Assembly (NCBI RefSeq): GCF_022539665.2
Contig: NC_081334.1
Coordinates: 9,332,424-9,396,423, forward strand
Source of the DNA: Daphnia carinata
Taxonomy: Eukaryota; Arthropoda; Branchiopoda; Diplostraca; Daphniidae
Direction: 5' to 3'
DNA: 64,000 bases
Below, one piece after another: positions 53,933 to 64,000 of the stretch; the stretch's first letter is position 1; each line of letters starts with the position of its first letter. The notes below the pieces were generated by a model, which was not told the origin of the DNA, did not search any database, and saw nothing but the letters and a program-made list of their open reading frames with translations. Both the position numbers and the translations under genes were made by a program.

Positions 53933-53940
53933 TTAAGTGA

Positions 53941-54040
53941 CTTACCCTTACCGCGGGGAGTCTTTAGACGATTGGTAGTCGTCTGCAATGTCCGGCAAAG
54001 GGCTGCTTGTTGCTCTACTGCTGGCAGGAGTATCGGATCG
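53941..54040 (-). other. Remnant upstream of type-2 gag
   Basis: About 100 bp with a small hairpin AGACGA/TCGTCT. The LTR expected here (as at 27,917-28,201) is absent. Confidence 0.4.
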
Positions 54041-54411
54041 CCCGATCCGATCAGACTGCAAAAGATCGGATCGGCGATCAAATTTTGCCGATCATTTTTA
54101 CCGATAATTTTTGTGCGGCATTTAAAGCTGAAAATTCACACTGTTTAACGAATGTAGCATTGGCTGTCACAGCGACAGTCACTGACGGCCATTCAGGGAG
54201 AACACTAAACAGTTTCCCTCAATTGGCATTCGCAAAAAGAGTAATGAAAGAGAACCATGCGACTGCAAAATCTACAGCTAGATGGCGAAAAGTTTGATCG
54301 CTAAAAACGATCGGATCGGCGATCCCAAAAAATTGATCGCGATCCGATCGTCGATCCGTTTCTCAAAAGATGGGATCGGCGATCAATTTTTGATCGCGAT
54401 CGCGGTAATGA
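54041..54411. repeat. GATC-palindrome-rich repeat, probably a MITE
   Basis: Both ends are packed with GATCGGATCGGCGATC and GATCGCGATC motifs in each orientation, whereas the middle (about 54,110-54,290) is unique sequence. The ends are loosely inverted to one another (ATCGGATCG vs ATTACCGCGATCG). No coding frame beyond a short shadow, no certain duplication. Confidence 0.55.
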
Positions 54412-54420
54412 CTACCACCG

Positions 54421-54637
54421 GTAGCCGGTGAAATAGGACTGAAACGAAATAGACTGGAGAAATAGGACCGAGAGAAATAGGACTGACTTTTAAAACTTTT
54501 AGGACAGTCTCATTTCTCCATGGCATCAGTCCTATTTCTCCTCGGCATTAGTCCTATTTCTGGTAGAAATAGGACTGGAAATTTTCAGTTCTATTTCTCC
54601 AGTCCTATTCCGTTTCAGTCCTATTTCATCGCCAATC
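54421..54637. mobile_element. 217 bp MITE of the MULE family
   Basis: Starts GTAGCCGGTGAAATAGGACTG and ends CTATTTCATCGCCAATC, the same termini as the MULE at 33,748-39,522. It consists almost wholly of GAAATAGGACTG units in both orientations. Flanking 9 bp: CTACCACCG (54,412-54,420) and CTACCACCA (54,638-54,646), a target duplication with one mismatch. No transposase; presumably mobilised by the full MULE. Confidence 0.9.
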
Positions 54638-55253
54638 CTACCACCAGCCAATATACATAAAAATGGAAGTCGAACCAATCTCTTTTGGTATTTTAAATTT
54701 TAGGCTTGCCTAATGTTGCTTTACTTCGAATTTAGTATTCCATCGCAAGGGACTTCTCAAGCCTCTTCCTTCTTCAGCAAAGTTAGCTGCGCTACAATTC
54801 TCGCAGTCTTGGACAAAAGTTGTAAGTGAATTGCCTTCTTCGTTATAATTACGCCAATAACCTTTATATTCCCAAGTAGTGACATGTTTCAAATCTTATC
54901 ATTTAGAACCATATCATCTTCTCCTTCAGTCCCACGCAAAATTGGATATTAAAATTCAAAGTTTTCCTCTTCTTCGCTTCATGGTCGGTCTGTACCTCGC
55001 TCTTCGCCTCGTTTTCGCCTTACCCGTCGCACCGTCTTCGCCTAAAGCAGTCAAGAAAATTCGGGGATAGAAAGAAATCGGCGACGAAGGCGTCAGATCG
55101 TCGATGAGAAAGAATTTTTGCGTTTTCTGACATTTTTCGTTGTCGACATTTAGTGGTATGTTATGAAAAAAAGCATATCGTGGCGAATCTGAATATTGAC
55201 CCTTAATTAAAAAAATAAATTTATAATTTATTCCTAAAAAATATAAATCAGGC
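54638..55253. other. Intergenic stretch, two unassigned short frames
   Basis: A 60-codon frame on the minus strand (54,892-54,710; WEYKGYWRNYNEEGNS, DCENCSAANFAEEG) has non-repetitive, protein-like composition and could be an exon of a host gene, but I cannot place it. On the plus strand MVGLYLALRLVFALPVAPSS at 54,982 looks like a secretion signal; its frame stops at 55,070 before the cuticle-type sequence starts. Confidence 0.3.
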
Positions 55254-55962
55254 CTCAGCAGGCGCTGGAGCTGGGCAAAACTACGGAGCTCAGTCTGGTG
55301 CTGCCCAACAAGAACAGGGTCTCGGTGCTCAAACCTTCTGCTAGCGCCGGAGAGGACAAGGTTATGACGCTCTCAGAATGGAGCTGCCCAACAGCAAACA
55401 AGGCTATAGTGCCTGCCGCAGCTGGACAAAATTACGGTTCACAAAACGGAGGTGCCCAAAAGCAGCATGGGTACGGCTCATCCACCACTTAGCAGAAACC
55501 AACGAATACATACAACAGCAACGGCAACGGAAACGGACCGTCCACATCTGCCTCATCCAACGCACAGGAGGTACTGAAGTAGTCACTTTCTTGATTTAGC
55601 GAACACTCAATAACATCTACCGAAATTCTATTAAACAGAAACCCCCTATGCCATTTGAGTATGCCTGGGCCGTCAAGGATGAGCCAACCAAGAACGACTA
55701 CGCTCGTGAAACTAAGTGCGACGGCAAAATTGTGACTGGATCTTACCGCGTTGCCTTGCCCGATGGCCGCATTCAAATTGTTTCCTATCGGGGTGATGAA
55801 AACTGCTACGTCGCTGGTGTCATGTACGAAGGTGAGGCCCAGTATCCCGCACCATCCACCTGCAACGGCAATTACGAAAATAGCAATGGCTTTGGGAATA
55901 GAGGCAGCAACTATGGCAGTGCCAAGCCGATTTCCAACAATAAGCCGAATATTTCATATTAA
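55254..55962 (+). pseudogene. RR-type cuticle protein gene, 5'-truncated and frameshifted
   Basis: Begins at a 3' splice-like site with the AGAGAGQNYGAQ repeat of the neighbouring gene, then suffers at least two indels and a stop (TGCTAG near 55,341). After a 60-70 bp intron (donor GAG|GTACTG, acceptor TTAAACAG at about 55,637) the last exon is intact: PPMPFEYAWAVKDEPTKNDY, a chitin-binding RR core with VTGSYRVALPDGRIQIVSYR, ending in an Asn/Gly-rich tail; AATAAA at 56,034. In related proteins this core binds chitin in the exoskeleton. The early repeats and signal peptide found or expected in the downstream paralogue are missing here. Confidence 0.8.
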
Positions 55963-57040
55963 AATTTATAAAATTATTGATTTATATATTGAAATAATGA
56001 TAACTATTTCCGTTTGGCTTGCGATGAGATTCAAATAAATCTAATACATTTTAAGAAAAAGATAATAATGTTTATTCATTTTTATGTTCACCTGTAATTA
56101 TGATTTTGCATGAATCATTCAAAATTGGGTATTCGATTGCCTCCGAAAGCTTTCATAGCATTCCTTTCAAATACTTATTTTTACACAGTCTATAATCGAA
56201 TAAAAATCTTTTTTATATTCATAGGTAAATTACGAACAACGTCCATCTTCCAATATCGGTGTATTTCTTACTAAATATCGTTCATGAAAGGTCTAGAATC
56301 AAGTTAGATAAATCACGCAATATTACCTCAGAGGTAGGAAAACAAAGCAGAATGAAGATTTCAGAAAACAAATTCATAGGGTGCTCTGTTTTACCCACGA
56401 TGACGTCAATTTTTAACGCGAGCATGCATCACCCGTTTTTACCTTTTCTCACGCACAAAGAGGTCTTGGCCATTCAAACATGGTACCTTTAAGAATGAAA
56501 ATGATGCCTGAGAGATTGATCAGTACTCTCGATGCAAAGCTTCTCGTGAAAAGGTTGTAGCCATATGAAATGAGGTTAATACGTGAACAGATTCTTTGGT
56601 GTCATGAAGAACCCAATTTACTGAAATCACTGACTTTCTCCTTCGCAACGTATGAGACTTGCAAAAAAGAACGCTAAATGTCCGATGCAATTTACCTACA
56701 CCACTCCTTTTGTTGCACGGTAGATTTCCGACCTTCATGCGTCTTGCGGCAAATTGACCGTAATACTAGGTCATATACGGAAGCCTTGTTTTGATGAAAG
56801 TGAAAGGGCGAGATGGAACGGGAGGATGAACGAAAAGGTACCAACATCCTCCCGACATGTGCGCGCCCCAATATGCTGCGCGCCACACATGGTCGTCAGG
56901 TGCCCAACGTGTTTTGAACGAGATGGCATGAGAAAAAAAAAACGAACATTTGATTGCTTTCATGCCTGTGTGGACGCAAGCTTCGCACGAAGAAGTGCTT
57001 TCGCAACAGATTAATATATCATTTGCTTTCCGGAACAAGA
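55963..57040. other. Intergenic, nothing coding recognised
   Basis: Moderately AT-rich. The sequence up to 57,040 should contain the promoter of the next gene; ATTAATATATC at 57,010-57,020 is the only TATA-like stretch near its start. Confidence 0.4.
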
Positions 57041-58063
57041 TGAACAAGGTAGGAAAAGTTTTACTGAGCTACGTGCAGAAAAGCTGCCTTCTATTGTAAC
57101 ATCACTTTCAATTTAGTCTTCAACTGTATTTTGCTCGTTTGTTTTTTAATATTCAACTTACATACATATTTGTTTTGGTTTTTTTTCTTTTTTCTTTCAA
57201 ACATTACATTATTTTAGCTGCTTTGGTCCCGTGGCTATGGCAGCAGAGTTATGGCGGCCAAGCTGGGCAGCAACAGCAGAAACAGGCATACGGAGCTCAT
57301 TCCGGAGCGGCTCAACAAGATTATGGTGCTCAAGTATCTGCTAGCGCTGGAGCTGGACAGGGTTATGGTGCTCAAAATGGAGCTGCCCAACAGCAACAAA
57401 GCTATGGTTCTCAGGTATCAGCAGGCGCCGGAGCTGGACAAAACTATGGAGCTCATTCTGGTGCCACCCAACAACAACAGGGTTATGGCGCTCAAGCTTA
57501 CGGTTTACAAAACGGAGGTGCCCAGCAGCAACAAGGTTACGGCGCATCCAGCATTCCCCAGAAACCAACGAATACTTACAACAGCAATGGAAACGGAAAC
57601 AAACCTTCCGCATCTGCTTCATCCTATGAACAGGAGGTATTGATGCAACACCATTCTTAACTTAACTGCGAGAATGTTTTCTAACATCTATCGAAATTCT
57701 ATTAAACAGCAACCCCCGATGCCATACGAATTCGCTTGGGCCGTCAAGAATGAGCCAACCGAGAACGACTACGCTCATGAAGCCAAGAGCGATAGCAAAG
57801 TTGTGATCGGATCTTACCACGTTCTTCTTCCCGGTGGCCCCACTCAGATCGTTTCTTGCCGAGCCGATGAGAACGGCTACGTCGCTAATGCCAAGTATGA
57901 AGGTGAGGCCCAGTTCCCCGCACCGTCCAACGGTAACGGGAACTACGGGAACGGCAATGGCTCTGGAAATGGAAGTAAAAACTATGGAAATGGTAATAAC
58001 AGCGGCAACAACAATTACGGAAGCGGCAATGATCGAGTGAACAGCAACAAGCCATCATATTAA
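57041..58063 (+). CDS. RR-type cuticle protein with GYGAQ repeats
   Basis: Exon 2 (about 57,218-57,634) encodes Gln/Gly/Ala-rich repeats QGYGAQ...AGAGQ, resilin-like. A 74 bp intron follows (GAG|GTATTG to TTAAACAG|CAACCC at 57,709), then exon 3 with the chitin-binding RR core: PPMPYEFAWAVKNEPTENDY, then VLLPGGPTQIVSCRADENGY and ANAKYEGEAQFPAP, and an Asn/Gly tail; stop at 58,063, AATAAA at 58,144. Start proposed at ATG 57,041 in a three-codon exon (MNK, donor GTAGGA), as is common in arthropod cuticle genes, but the exon 1 phase does not join the repeat frame and no clear signal peptide is seen, so the 5' end may be wrong or damaged. Extracellular structural role in the cuticle. Confidence 0.75.
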
Positions 58064-58754
58064 TGTTTTTCAAATTCATTGATTTCGGCTTCTACAAATT
58101 TTATAAGAATCTTAACGATATTGTGCGCAGCCAATTGAAAAGAAATAAACCTATTCAAGTAAATGAAGGCATTCGAAGTTAATTACAATCCAAAAAGCTT
58201 TCCTGTATTCCCATCACGTCCCCATGTTTTTCTCATTGGAAAGTAAAAAGGGGTGTACTGATTTGATGTAATACTGATTATGCATGACAAAACCATGGGC
58301 GGTACTGTGGTATAAACTCACTTCCATAAAATGCACTGCCAACATAGCCACTCAAGAGAAAATGAATCATTACTTCGACCACGGTTAATTGTGACACAAT
58401 GTTTTCACGCGGCAAAGTCTAAGTGATCAGAATTGATGAGGTAATCTTGTTTTTGGACAGGAGGTAGGCAATGTTTGAAATGCTTTTTCACGTGCTGTCC
58501 ACAATATTATTCTTGTTTTTTCCTTAACGCCAATCGTTCTTTATGTCCCGTACGTTTATTATCTAATTATCAATAAACGCCATTAGGACATCCCCTGGAA
58601 AATCCGTTCTGCTGATTTGAAATCTGTTTTGAACTGATAATCTGTTAAAGAGAATTAATATATCAGAAAAGTATTTCAGGCATCACAAAACTTTGCAAAA
58701 TTCCGGGAAAATGTTTTGGTTTAACTATCTAACTGACAAGAGCAGTATGCACTA
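58064..58754. other. Intergenic, no gene seen
   Basis: 3' flank of the cuticle gene; no open frame of substance and no repeat recognised. Confidence 0.5.
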
Positions 58755-59892
58755 TCTATACTCTATAAAAAAACAAGGAAATTGGAGGTGGAGCCTGTGT
58801 CTGTGACTTTGTGCTTTTGTTTTGATTGGCTGGCGTCAAAACCGCCGCCGGCTGCTGTGATTGGCTGGCGCCAAAACCGTCGTCTGCTACAGTGAATTGG
58901 TGGGATGGGGTTTTGGAAAACTAAACTGCAGGTGGAATTGCGGATTTAGGCAATTTTTCAATCTACGGGCTTTGCGTAAACGGGTGGGCAACGGCACGTA
59001 AGCTGACGGGCAGGGCATTTTATTATTATTATTCTAATTAATTTTTAATTAATTTTATTTTATTTTATTAGTTTTATTTATTATTTTTATTGGCCACTAC
59101 GGCAGGCGTTTTGGCGGGCAGAGAGGAGGGTCGTTGGGCAACAACGGCGAGTTCTGTGAATTGTGAATTGGCGAGCAAAATGGGTTGACGGGCAGAGGCA
59201 AAAAGTGAGTGGACAGGCAACTAAATGGGCCGTTTGAGGGGCAGAGACTGTACAATAGGTCGGATAAATGCAATTTTTTAGTCTACGGGCTTGGCTTAAA
59301 ACGAGTGGGCGCTACAGTACGTAAGTCGACGGGCAACCACAGCAGGTTCTTTTGGTGGGCAAAGGGGGTTGACGGGCATGAACTATTCGAGAAAAGACGG
59401 GCAGAGGGAAAAAGTGGTTGGACGGCAACTACAGCGGGCGTTTTCTGGGCTGGGACTGCGAGGGAAAAACGGGCAAAAGCAAATGAAGAAGTCAATGGGC
59501 CACTACAGCAGGCGTTTTGGCGGGCAGCGAGTGGGCTGAGGTGTGTATATTTTGAAGAACATTAACGTTTCGTCCACAAAGTAGTTTAATTTTGTAAAAC
59601 CCGTTTAGAACATTGTCATATCCATTTCATTTTTTCTCATATGAATTTCATTTGACAGTTTGTAAAACAGTATTATTTTTTAGCAAAAAATAAATTTAAT
59701 TTCAGAACTGTTGCGGATTTTAGACCTGGTGTTGATCGCATATTTCTTTCTGTCTGAGGAACAACGACAGGAATTTGAAAATAGCGGGGTTCCCGCTGTT
59801 ACCCCGAAAACCCACCCCGCTGAAAAAATCAAATATATTTTCCACCCCGAAAACGACCGCGCTTTCGCGATGCCCCGCGGGTCAAGTTGGAA
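58755..59892 (+). mobile_element. Possible Helitron-like or other composite repeat
   Basis: Starts TCTATACTCTATAAAAAAAC followed by a GTGGAGCCTGTGTCTGTGAC stretch, similar in style to Helitron 5' ends, and contains repeated units ATTGGCTGGCG(T/C)CAAAACCG and many GGGCA/CTACAGCAGGCGTTTTGG(T/C)GGGC units (59,090-59,530). A GC-rich hairpin region (GCGGGGTTCCCGC; CGCGATGCCCCGCGGG) lies near the right end. No terminal CTRR is certain and no transposase is present. Confidence 0.3.
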
Positions 59893-61327
59893 AAGTACGT
59901 TGCCCTGAAACTAAAATTTAAACTACGAAGACTAAAAAGTAACGTCTTTAAGATGTCAAGACAGGCTTAATTAACGACAAGGAGATTCGAAGCTAAAAAA
60001 AGATGTCGTAAGGATGTCCACAGAAAGACAAACTCGTGACTTGGGACTAAGATTAGAATAAGATATTCCTAAGACGTCCAAGATCGTACTATCTCAGGAC
60101 TATCGTTCAAGAGAAAAACGGGATCAAAGAAGGTGTCTATACGACTTCTACATAGGGCGAATTTCGAACAACTTTATCAGTGAAGTTAAAGGCAAAAGGC
60201 AGGTGTTTTCTACACGTCTGTTGAGTGTCCTTAAGATGTCTTAAAGACGCCTATACCCGAAAATTTAAGTCGTTTCACTCAGTGAATTTTTAAGGGGTAT
60301 ACACAGCATAAAAAACATCTCATCAGTTATTGCGCGAAAATGAACAAAAAATCAAAATTAATTGTTTCTTTAATAGGAAAACTGCGAATCTATTCAATGA
60401 CGCCGAAGTAGGAAATCTTACACCTTACACAAAATGTCTTTTATGTCCACAATTGAACGTTAGCAGGCAGCGATGACACAAGATATTCTTGGATTACAGA
60501 CGAACGACAGCGATCCGTATAGCCATCTCGTTGGTTTGCATATCTTTTTGCGATTACAACCGCATTATCACGAAGATTTACAAAATCATATATCACAACA
60601 ACGGAGATGTCTTTAAGAAAAACACAACTATCGGCCTCATCATCGGATTTTAAGTGTCCAATTCCTGGAATGTTTACTCGCTTTCCGAGGGGTTTTTACA
60701 AGAGTTCGGGTTGACAGAAGAAGATCAGGATGATAGGGATGCAAAATTTTCAATAGTTGGTCACATTTGGAAAAGTCTATGCGATTTTCTATTTCCCCGT
60801 AGCTAACTGCGCCCTAGGGCAAGTTCGCCAGTTGACACTTCGTTTTTTTGCTGCTGTTTCATCAACATCAAATTCTTCTATTGTTGTAGATAACGATTCT
60901 TCAAGATTACTATCACTACCACTACTGTCTGGTACTTGCAGGAACACTGCCACAGGTGTTGTGGGCCCCTTTTTACCAAAGCAAGGTTATTTTCAGTCTT
61001 CAAAAAATTTTATTCAAGATAATGTGCTTTTACGTCTAATGCAGGTATCCGTTGGATTTGAGTTTCTGCTAGTGTATCAGGGAAAATACCAACTTCAACA
61101 TCAAGTTGGTAGGAAATCGAACCAACTTCGACATCTGACTCTGACAAGTCATACGAGTAGTTGCTGTCATCCTCACACAAAAATTGCAAGTATGATACAT
61201 TTTCTTGATTTCGCCTTCTTTTATTTCTATCTGTCATTACCCTGATAATTAAAAAAGTCAAATCAAAATACAACAATAGAAACACTTTTCCTGATATATA
61301 TAGCCTACCTATAGTGATGGTTTAAGT
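59893..61327. other. Repeat-derived noncoding DNA with AAGATGTC motifs
   Basis: 59,930-60,300 holds many short motifs AAGATGTC / GACGTCTT / AAGACGTCC, some as small inverted repeats (TTAAGATGTCTTAA). From 60,800 to 61,285 the minus strand has an acidic Ser/Glu-rich stretch (DSSGSDSNLEESLSTTIEEF; ESDVEVGSISYQLDVEVG) in two frames, perhaps the N-terminus of a decayed transposase; not assigned. Confidence 0.35.
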
Positions 61328-61548
61328 TGTTGAATTAACTTCACAAAGTAGCCGAACTAGCGAGTAACGTTTTTCACTTTTATTCTATATTGTAATCAGT
61401 CCGAACACGACCAAGAGCACACACTTGAGCTTACACTCTTTTACGCACTGCAATCTTAACTGGAAGGGGAAAAGGGCAGAGAGCAACATTGCCGGATTAA
61501 ATCCGAAGAGAAAAGTACATTCTGTTTGACACAATACAAAAAACAACA
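61328..61548 (-). repeat. 3' LTR of Copia element
   Basis: 221 bp from TGTTGTTTTTTGTATTG (61,548) to ...AATTCAACA (61,328), with TGTTG...CAACA inverted termini. Preceded by a purine-rich tract. Confidence 0.82.
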
Positions 61549-61560
61549 TCCCCACTCAAA
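61549..61560 (-). promoter_or_regulatory. Polypurine tract of Copia element
   Basis: TTTGAGTGGGGA on the minus strand immediately before the LTR. Confidence 0.75.
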
Positions 61561-61580
61561 CCGCATGTAAAGTTTGAACT

Positions 61581-64000
61581 TCAATTTGGTATCGCATATC
61601 TTGAAATGTTGGTGAGTAGATCAGCTAACTGGTTCTTCGTCCCAACGTAATCAATTTTTATGACTCCGGCTTGGTATTGTTGTCGAACATAGTGATACTT
61701 GACGTCAATATGTTTCGGACGACGATGAAACTCAGGGTTGGACATTAGCTTGATAGCGCCTTGATTGTCTGATTTTAGAGTTGTCGGTTCAGTTTGTTCT
61801 GAGCCAATGTCGCTAAGCAGTCGGCGCATCCATGTCACCTCCTTTGTGGCCTTACACATCGCGATGTATTCAGCTTCAGTAGTTGAAAGTGAAACACACT
61901 GCTGTCGCCGGCTTGCCCAAGTAATAGGCCCTCCATTTAGCAAAAGGATATAGCCAGATGTGGATCTACGCGACACCGTGTCACCGGCATAATCAGAATC
62001 AGAATAGGCTAGAAGCGAATGAGGAGATCCAGTATTATGATATGAGATTCCGTAATTGGATGTTCCTTTTAAATAAGCTAGGATTCTTCGCACAGCTTTC
62101 CAGTGAGCAGGTTTAGGTTGACTACAGTGTTGTGCAACTTGTCCTACTGCGCATGCGATGTCCGGACGAGTACAAACCATCAAGTACATAATCGTCCCCA
62201 CTGCTTCACGATAGACTGCAGAACCATGATTATGATTTGTGAATGAGTCGGCAGGAACAATCTTAGGGTTGCAGTCCGACATACCAAATCGCTTCAGAAC
62301 GCGACCAACGTATTGTTCTTGAGACAAAGTTATGGTCCGATTTAACCGGTCTCGAGTGATCTTGATGCCAATAAAATAGTTTGCTTCTTCGGTTGTTATA
62401 TCCAGTTGGTCACGTAGGAAACTGACGACCTCTGTGAGCTTATTCCTGGAAGAACCGCACAGAAGCCCATCATCAACCCACAAGGCCAAAATTAGACATC
62501 CATTTTCATCTTGACGAAAATACACACATGAATCAGCATTGCTGCGAGCGAATCCAAACTTTAGAAGAAGACTGGCAAACTTCAAGTTCCACGTTCTCGA
62601 AGCCTGTTTGAGTCCATAAAGACTTTTCATGAGTCTACACACAGTAGTACTTTGATCTGCTACAATACATCCTTGGGGCTGGTCCATGTAAATTTCCTCA
62701 GAAAGGTCACCATGCAGGAACGCTGTTTTTAGGCCAAGTTGAATGATTTCAAGGTCGAGTGTTGTTGCAGTTGCTAGTATTGTTCGCACTGACTCGTATC
62801 GGACGACAGGAGCATACGTCTCATCATAGTCGATCCCTTCCTTTTGAGAGTACCGTTTTGCAACTAACCGAGCTTTAAAACGAGTCGCCTTGCCTTCTCC
62901 ATCGTACTTGATTTTGAACACCCATTTGTTTTTCACTGTGCGGCGTCCTTCGGGAAGCTTTTCAAGTCGACAAGTCCCATGCTGGTTTAGTGAATCAATT
63001 TCTTCCTGCATGGCTTGCTTCCACTCTTTTGATTGGTGACATGAAATGGCTTCAGCGTACGATTGGGGTTCTTTCATTTCATGAATGAGACGAGCAGGCA
63101 CTGTCAAGCTTAGAAAATTAGGATCTTCAATCAGCCTTTATGGTTTCTTTCTGATTCTAGGTGATAGTTTGGGTGGTGTAAATCCATGGAATGGATCGGC
63201 AATATGCTCTTCGATTACAGGTTGTCGTTCGGTATTTTGAGCTTCATCACGATCGAGAGTTTCATTGATAGCATGAGAAATGGACTCGGAGGCACGTCCG
63301 ATGGAAACTGATGCTCCCCCGGCCTCTCCATTTTTGCTTTCAATGTTACACTCAAAGTAGTTAGTGGATGAAGGGATTATTAAAATAGATTTTGGTTTTT
63401 CGAAAGATTCATCGAAGATGACGTCTCTGGAGATAATTATTTTTCTTGACACTGGATCCCATAGATGAAAAGCTTTTTGTGTCTCAGAGTAGCCGACAAA
63501 CAGACATTTTAGCCCTTTTCGATCAAATTTGAAGCTTTCATCCTTGGGAATATGCATGTAGGCAACTGAACCAAAAATGCGAAGATGAGACAAATTTGGT
63601 TTTCGTCCATGCCACCCTTGATATGGAGTCATGTCTGCCATAGATTTACATAGTACACGATTTTGAAGGTAAACAGCACACGCTGTGGCTTCGGCCCACA
63701 TTTCTACACCAAATTTTGATGAATGGAGCATACTTTTTGCCGATTCAATAATTGTGCGGTTGTATCGCTCTGACACACAGTTCTGTTCTGGTGTCTTGGG
63801 TGCACTTATCTCATGGCGAATGCCCTTCTCACTGAGCCAGGCATTGTATTCGTTTCCGATGTATTCTCCACCATTATCGCTGCGGAGTGTGACAACTGAA
63901 TTTCCCGTTTGATTTGGAACCCCAGCAACATAGTTCTTCAAATGTTTAACACTTTGGATTTCCTTTTGGCAAATTTAACAACTCCATACCTCGTATAGTC
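61581..64000 (-). pseudogene. Copia polyprotein: integrase, RT and RNase H (partial)
   Basis: Integrase: VVTLRSDNGGEYIGNEYNAW (Asp) and NCVSERYNRTIIESAKSML (Glu), then the C-terminal part to 63,141. One TAA codon at 63,138-63,140, in frame, separates it from the 508-codon RT/RNase H frame (63,107-61,581 from its first Met). RT: KWVFKIKYDGEGKATRFKAR, DETYAPVVRYESVRTILA, VCRLMKSLYGLKQASRTWNL, and LILALWVDDGLLCG (catalytic VDD; Trp in the usual Tyr position). RNase H: SDSDYAGDTVSRRSTSGYIL, LSTTEAEYIAM, KSDNQGAIKLM, RPKHIDVKYHYVR. The element runs off the window; the reading frame upstream of about 63,975 is interrupted. Otherwise the part seen is well preserved, so this is the youngest element here. 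Confidence 0.92.

Larger units (their letters stand above)
27917..53940 (-). mobile_element. Type-2 gypsy element split by type-1 copy C
   Basis: The gag 5' half (51,785-53,940) and the gag nucleocapsid-to-LTR half (27,917-30,481) are two ends of one type-2 element. Aligned to the uninterrupted type-2 copy at 24,400-25,267, the left half stops near 24,755 and the right half begins near 24,690, so only about 65 bp is missing at the join. Everything between is copy C and its own insertions. Its 5' LTR is absent above 53,940. Confidence 0.75.

Noticed and set aside
57139-57217. Hydrophobic stretch upstream of the c57.2k repeat exon as signal peptide
   Set aside because: No in-frame ATG; the T/C-rich sequence is better explained as the polypyrimidine tract before the exon 2 splice acceptor.

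Overview
The window looks like arthropod nuclear DNA, most likely from a cladoceran crustacean such as Daphnia. That is an inference from two RR-type chitin-binding cuticle genes with 60-75 bp GT-AG introns, the density of LTR elements carrying env genes, and the absence of any bacterial-style gene layout. Almost all of it, about 1-54,640 and 58,750-64,000, is transposable-element sequence in nested insertions. Apart from one cuticle gene, nearly every reading frame is broken by stops, frameshifts or deletions.

Three Ty3/gypsy-like families recur. 'Type 1' has ~200 bp LTRs (TGTAAC...), a tRNA-Gln primer site and a purine tract just before the 3' LTR. Its order is gag (coiled coil, capsid, CCHC), protease, RT, RNase H, an unusual coiled-coil linker, integrase, env, and then an ankyrin-repeat ORF. 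'Type 2' has a coiled-coil gag and an LTR with a TATA box and two ATCACGTGAT palindromes. 'Type 3' has a tRNA-Leu primer site and, in one copy, an A_AAA_AAC slippery site at the gag/protease overlap.

Layout. 1-1595: end of a MULE DNA transposon (minus) inserted in the RT of type-1 copy A (1596-8216, plus). 8217-10,250: ankyrin ORF and 3' LTR of type-1 copy E (minus). 10,251-12,530: LTR and gag of type-3 copy G (plus). 12,541-13,015: ~31 bp minisatellite. 13,060-23,024: type-1 copy B (minus), itself hit by two inverted copies of a 1,056 bp terminal-inverted-repeat element, one holding a hAT-type MITE. 23,025-25,267: part of a type-2 element into which B inserted. 25,540-27,898: decayed hAT transposase.

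27,917-53,940: a large nest on the minus strand. A type-2 element (LTR at 27,917-28,201; gag start near 53,932) is split by type-1 copy C (30,482-51,785). C is in turn interrupted by a complete 5.8 kb MULE with a perfect 10 bp target duplication (33,748-39,522), a nearly complete type-3 copy F (43,633-48,702), and a small solo LTR (49,595-49,981).

54,041-54,637: a GATC-palindrome-rich repeat and a 217 bp MITE of the MULE family. 55,254-58,063: host island with one decayed and one mostly intact RR cuticle protein gene in tandem. 58,750-61,327: repeat-derived noncoding DNA. 61,328-64,000: 3' half of a Copia element (minus) with one nonsense codon in the part visible.

The most unusual feature is the type-1 element architecture: an env-bearing gypsy element with an additional ankyrin-repeat ORF between env and the 3' LTR, and a coiled coil between RNase H and integrase.
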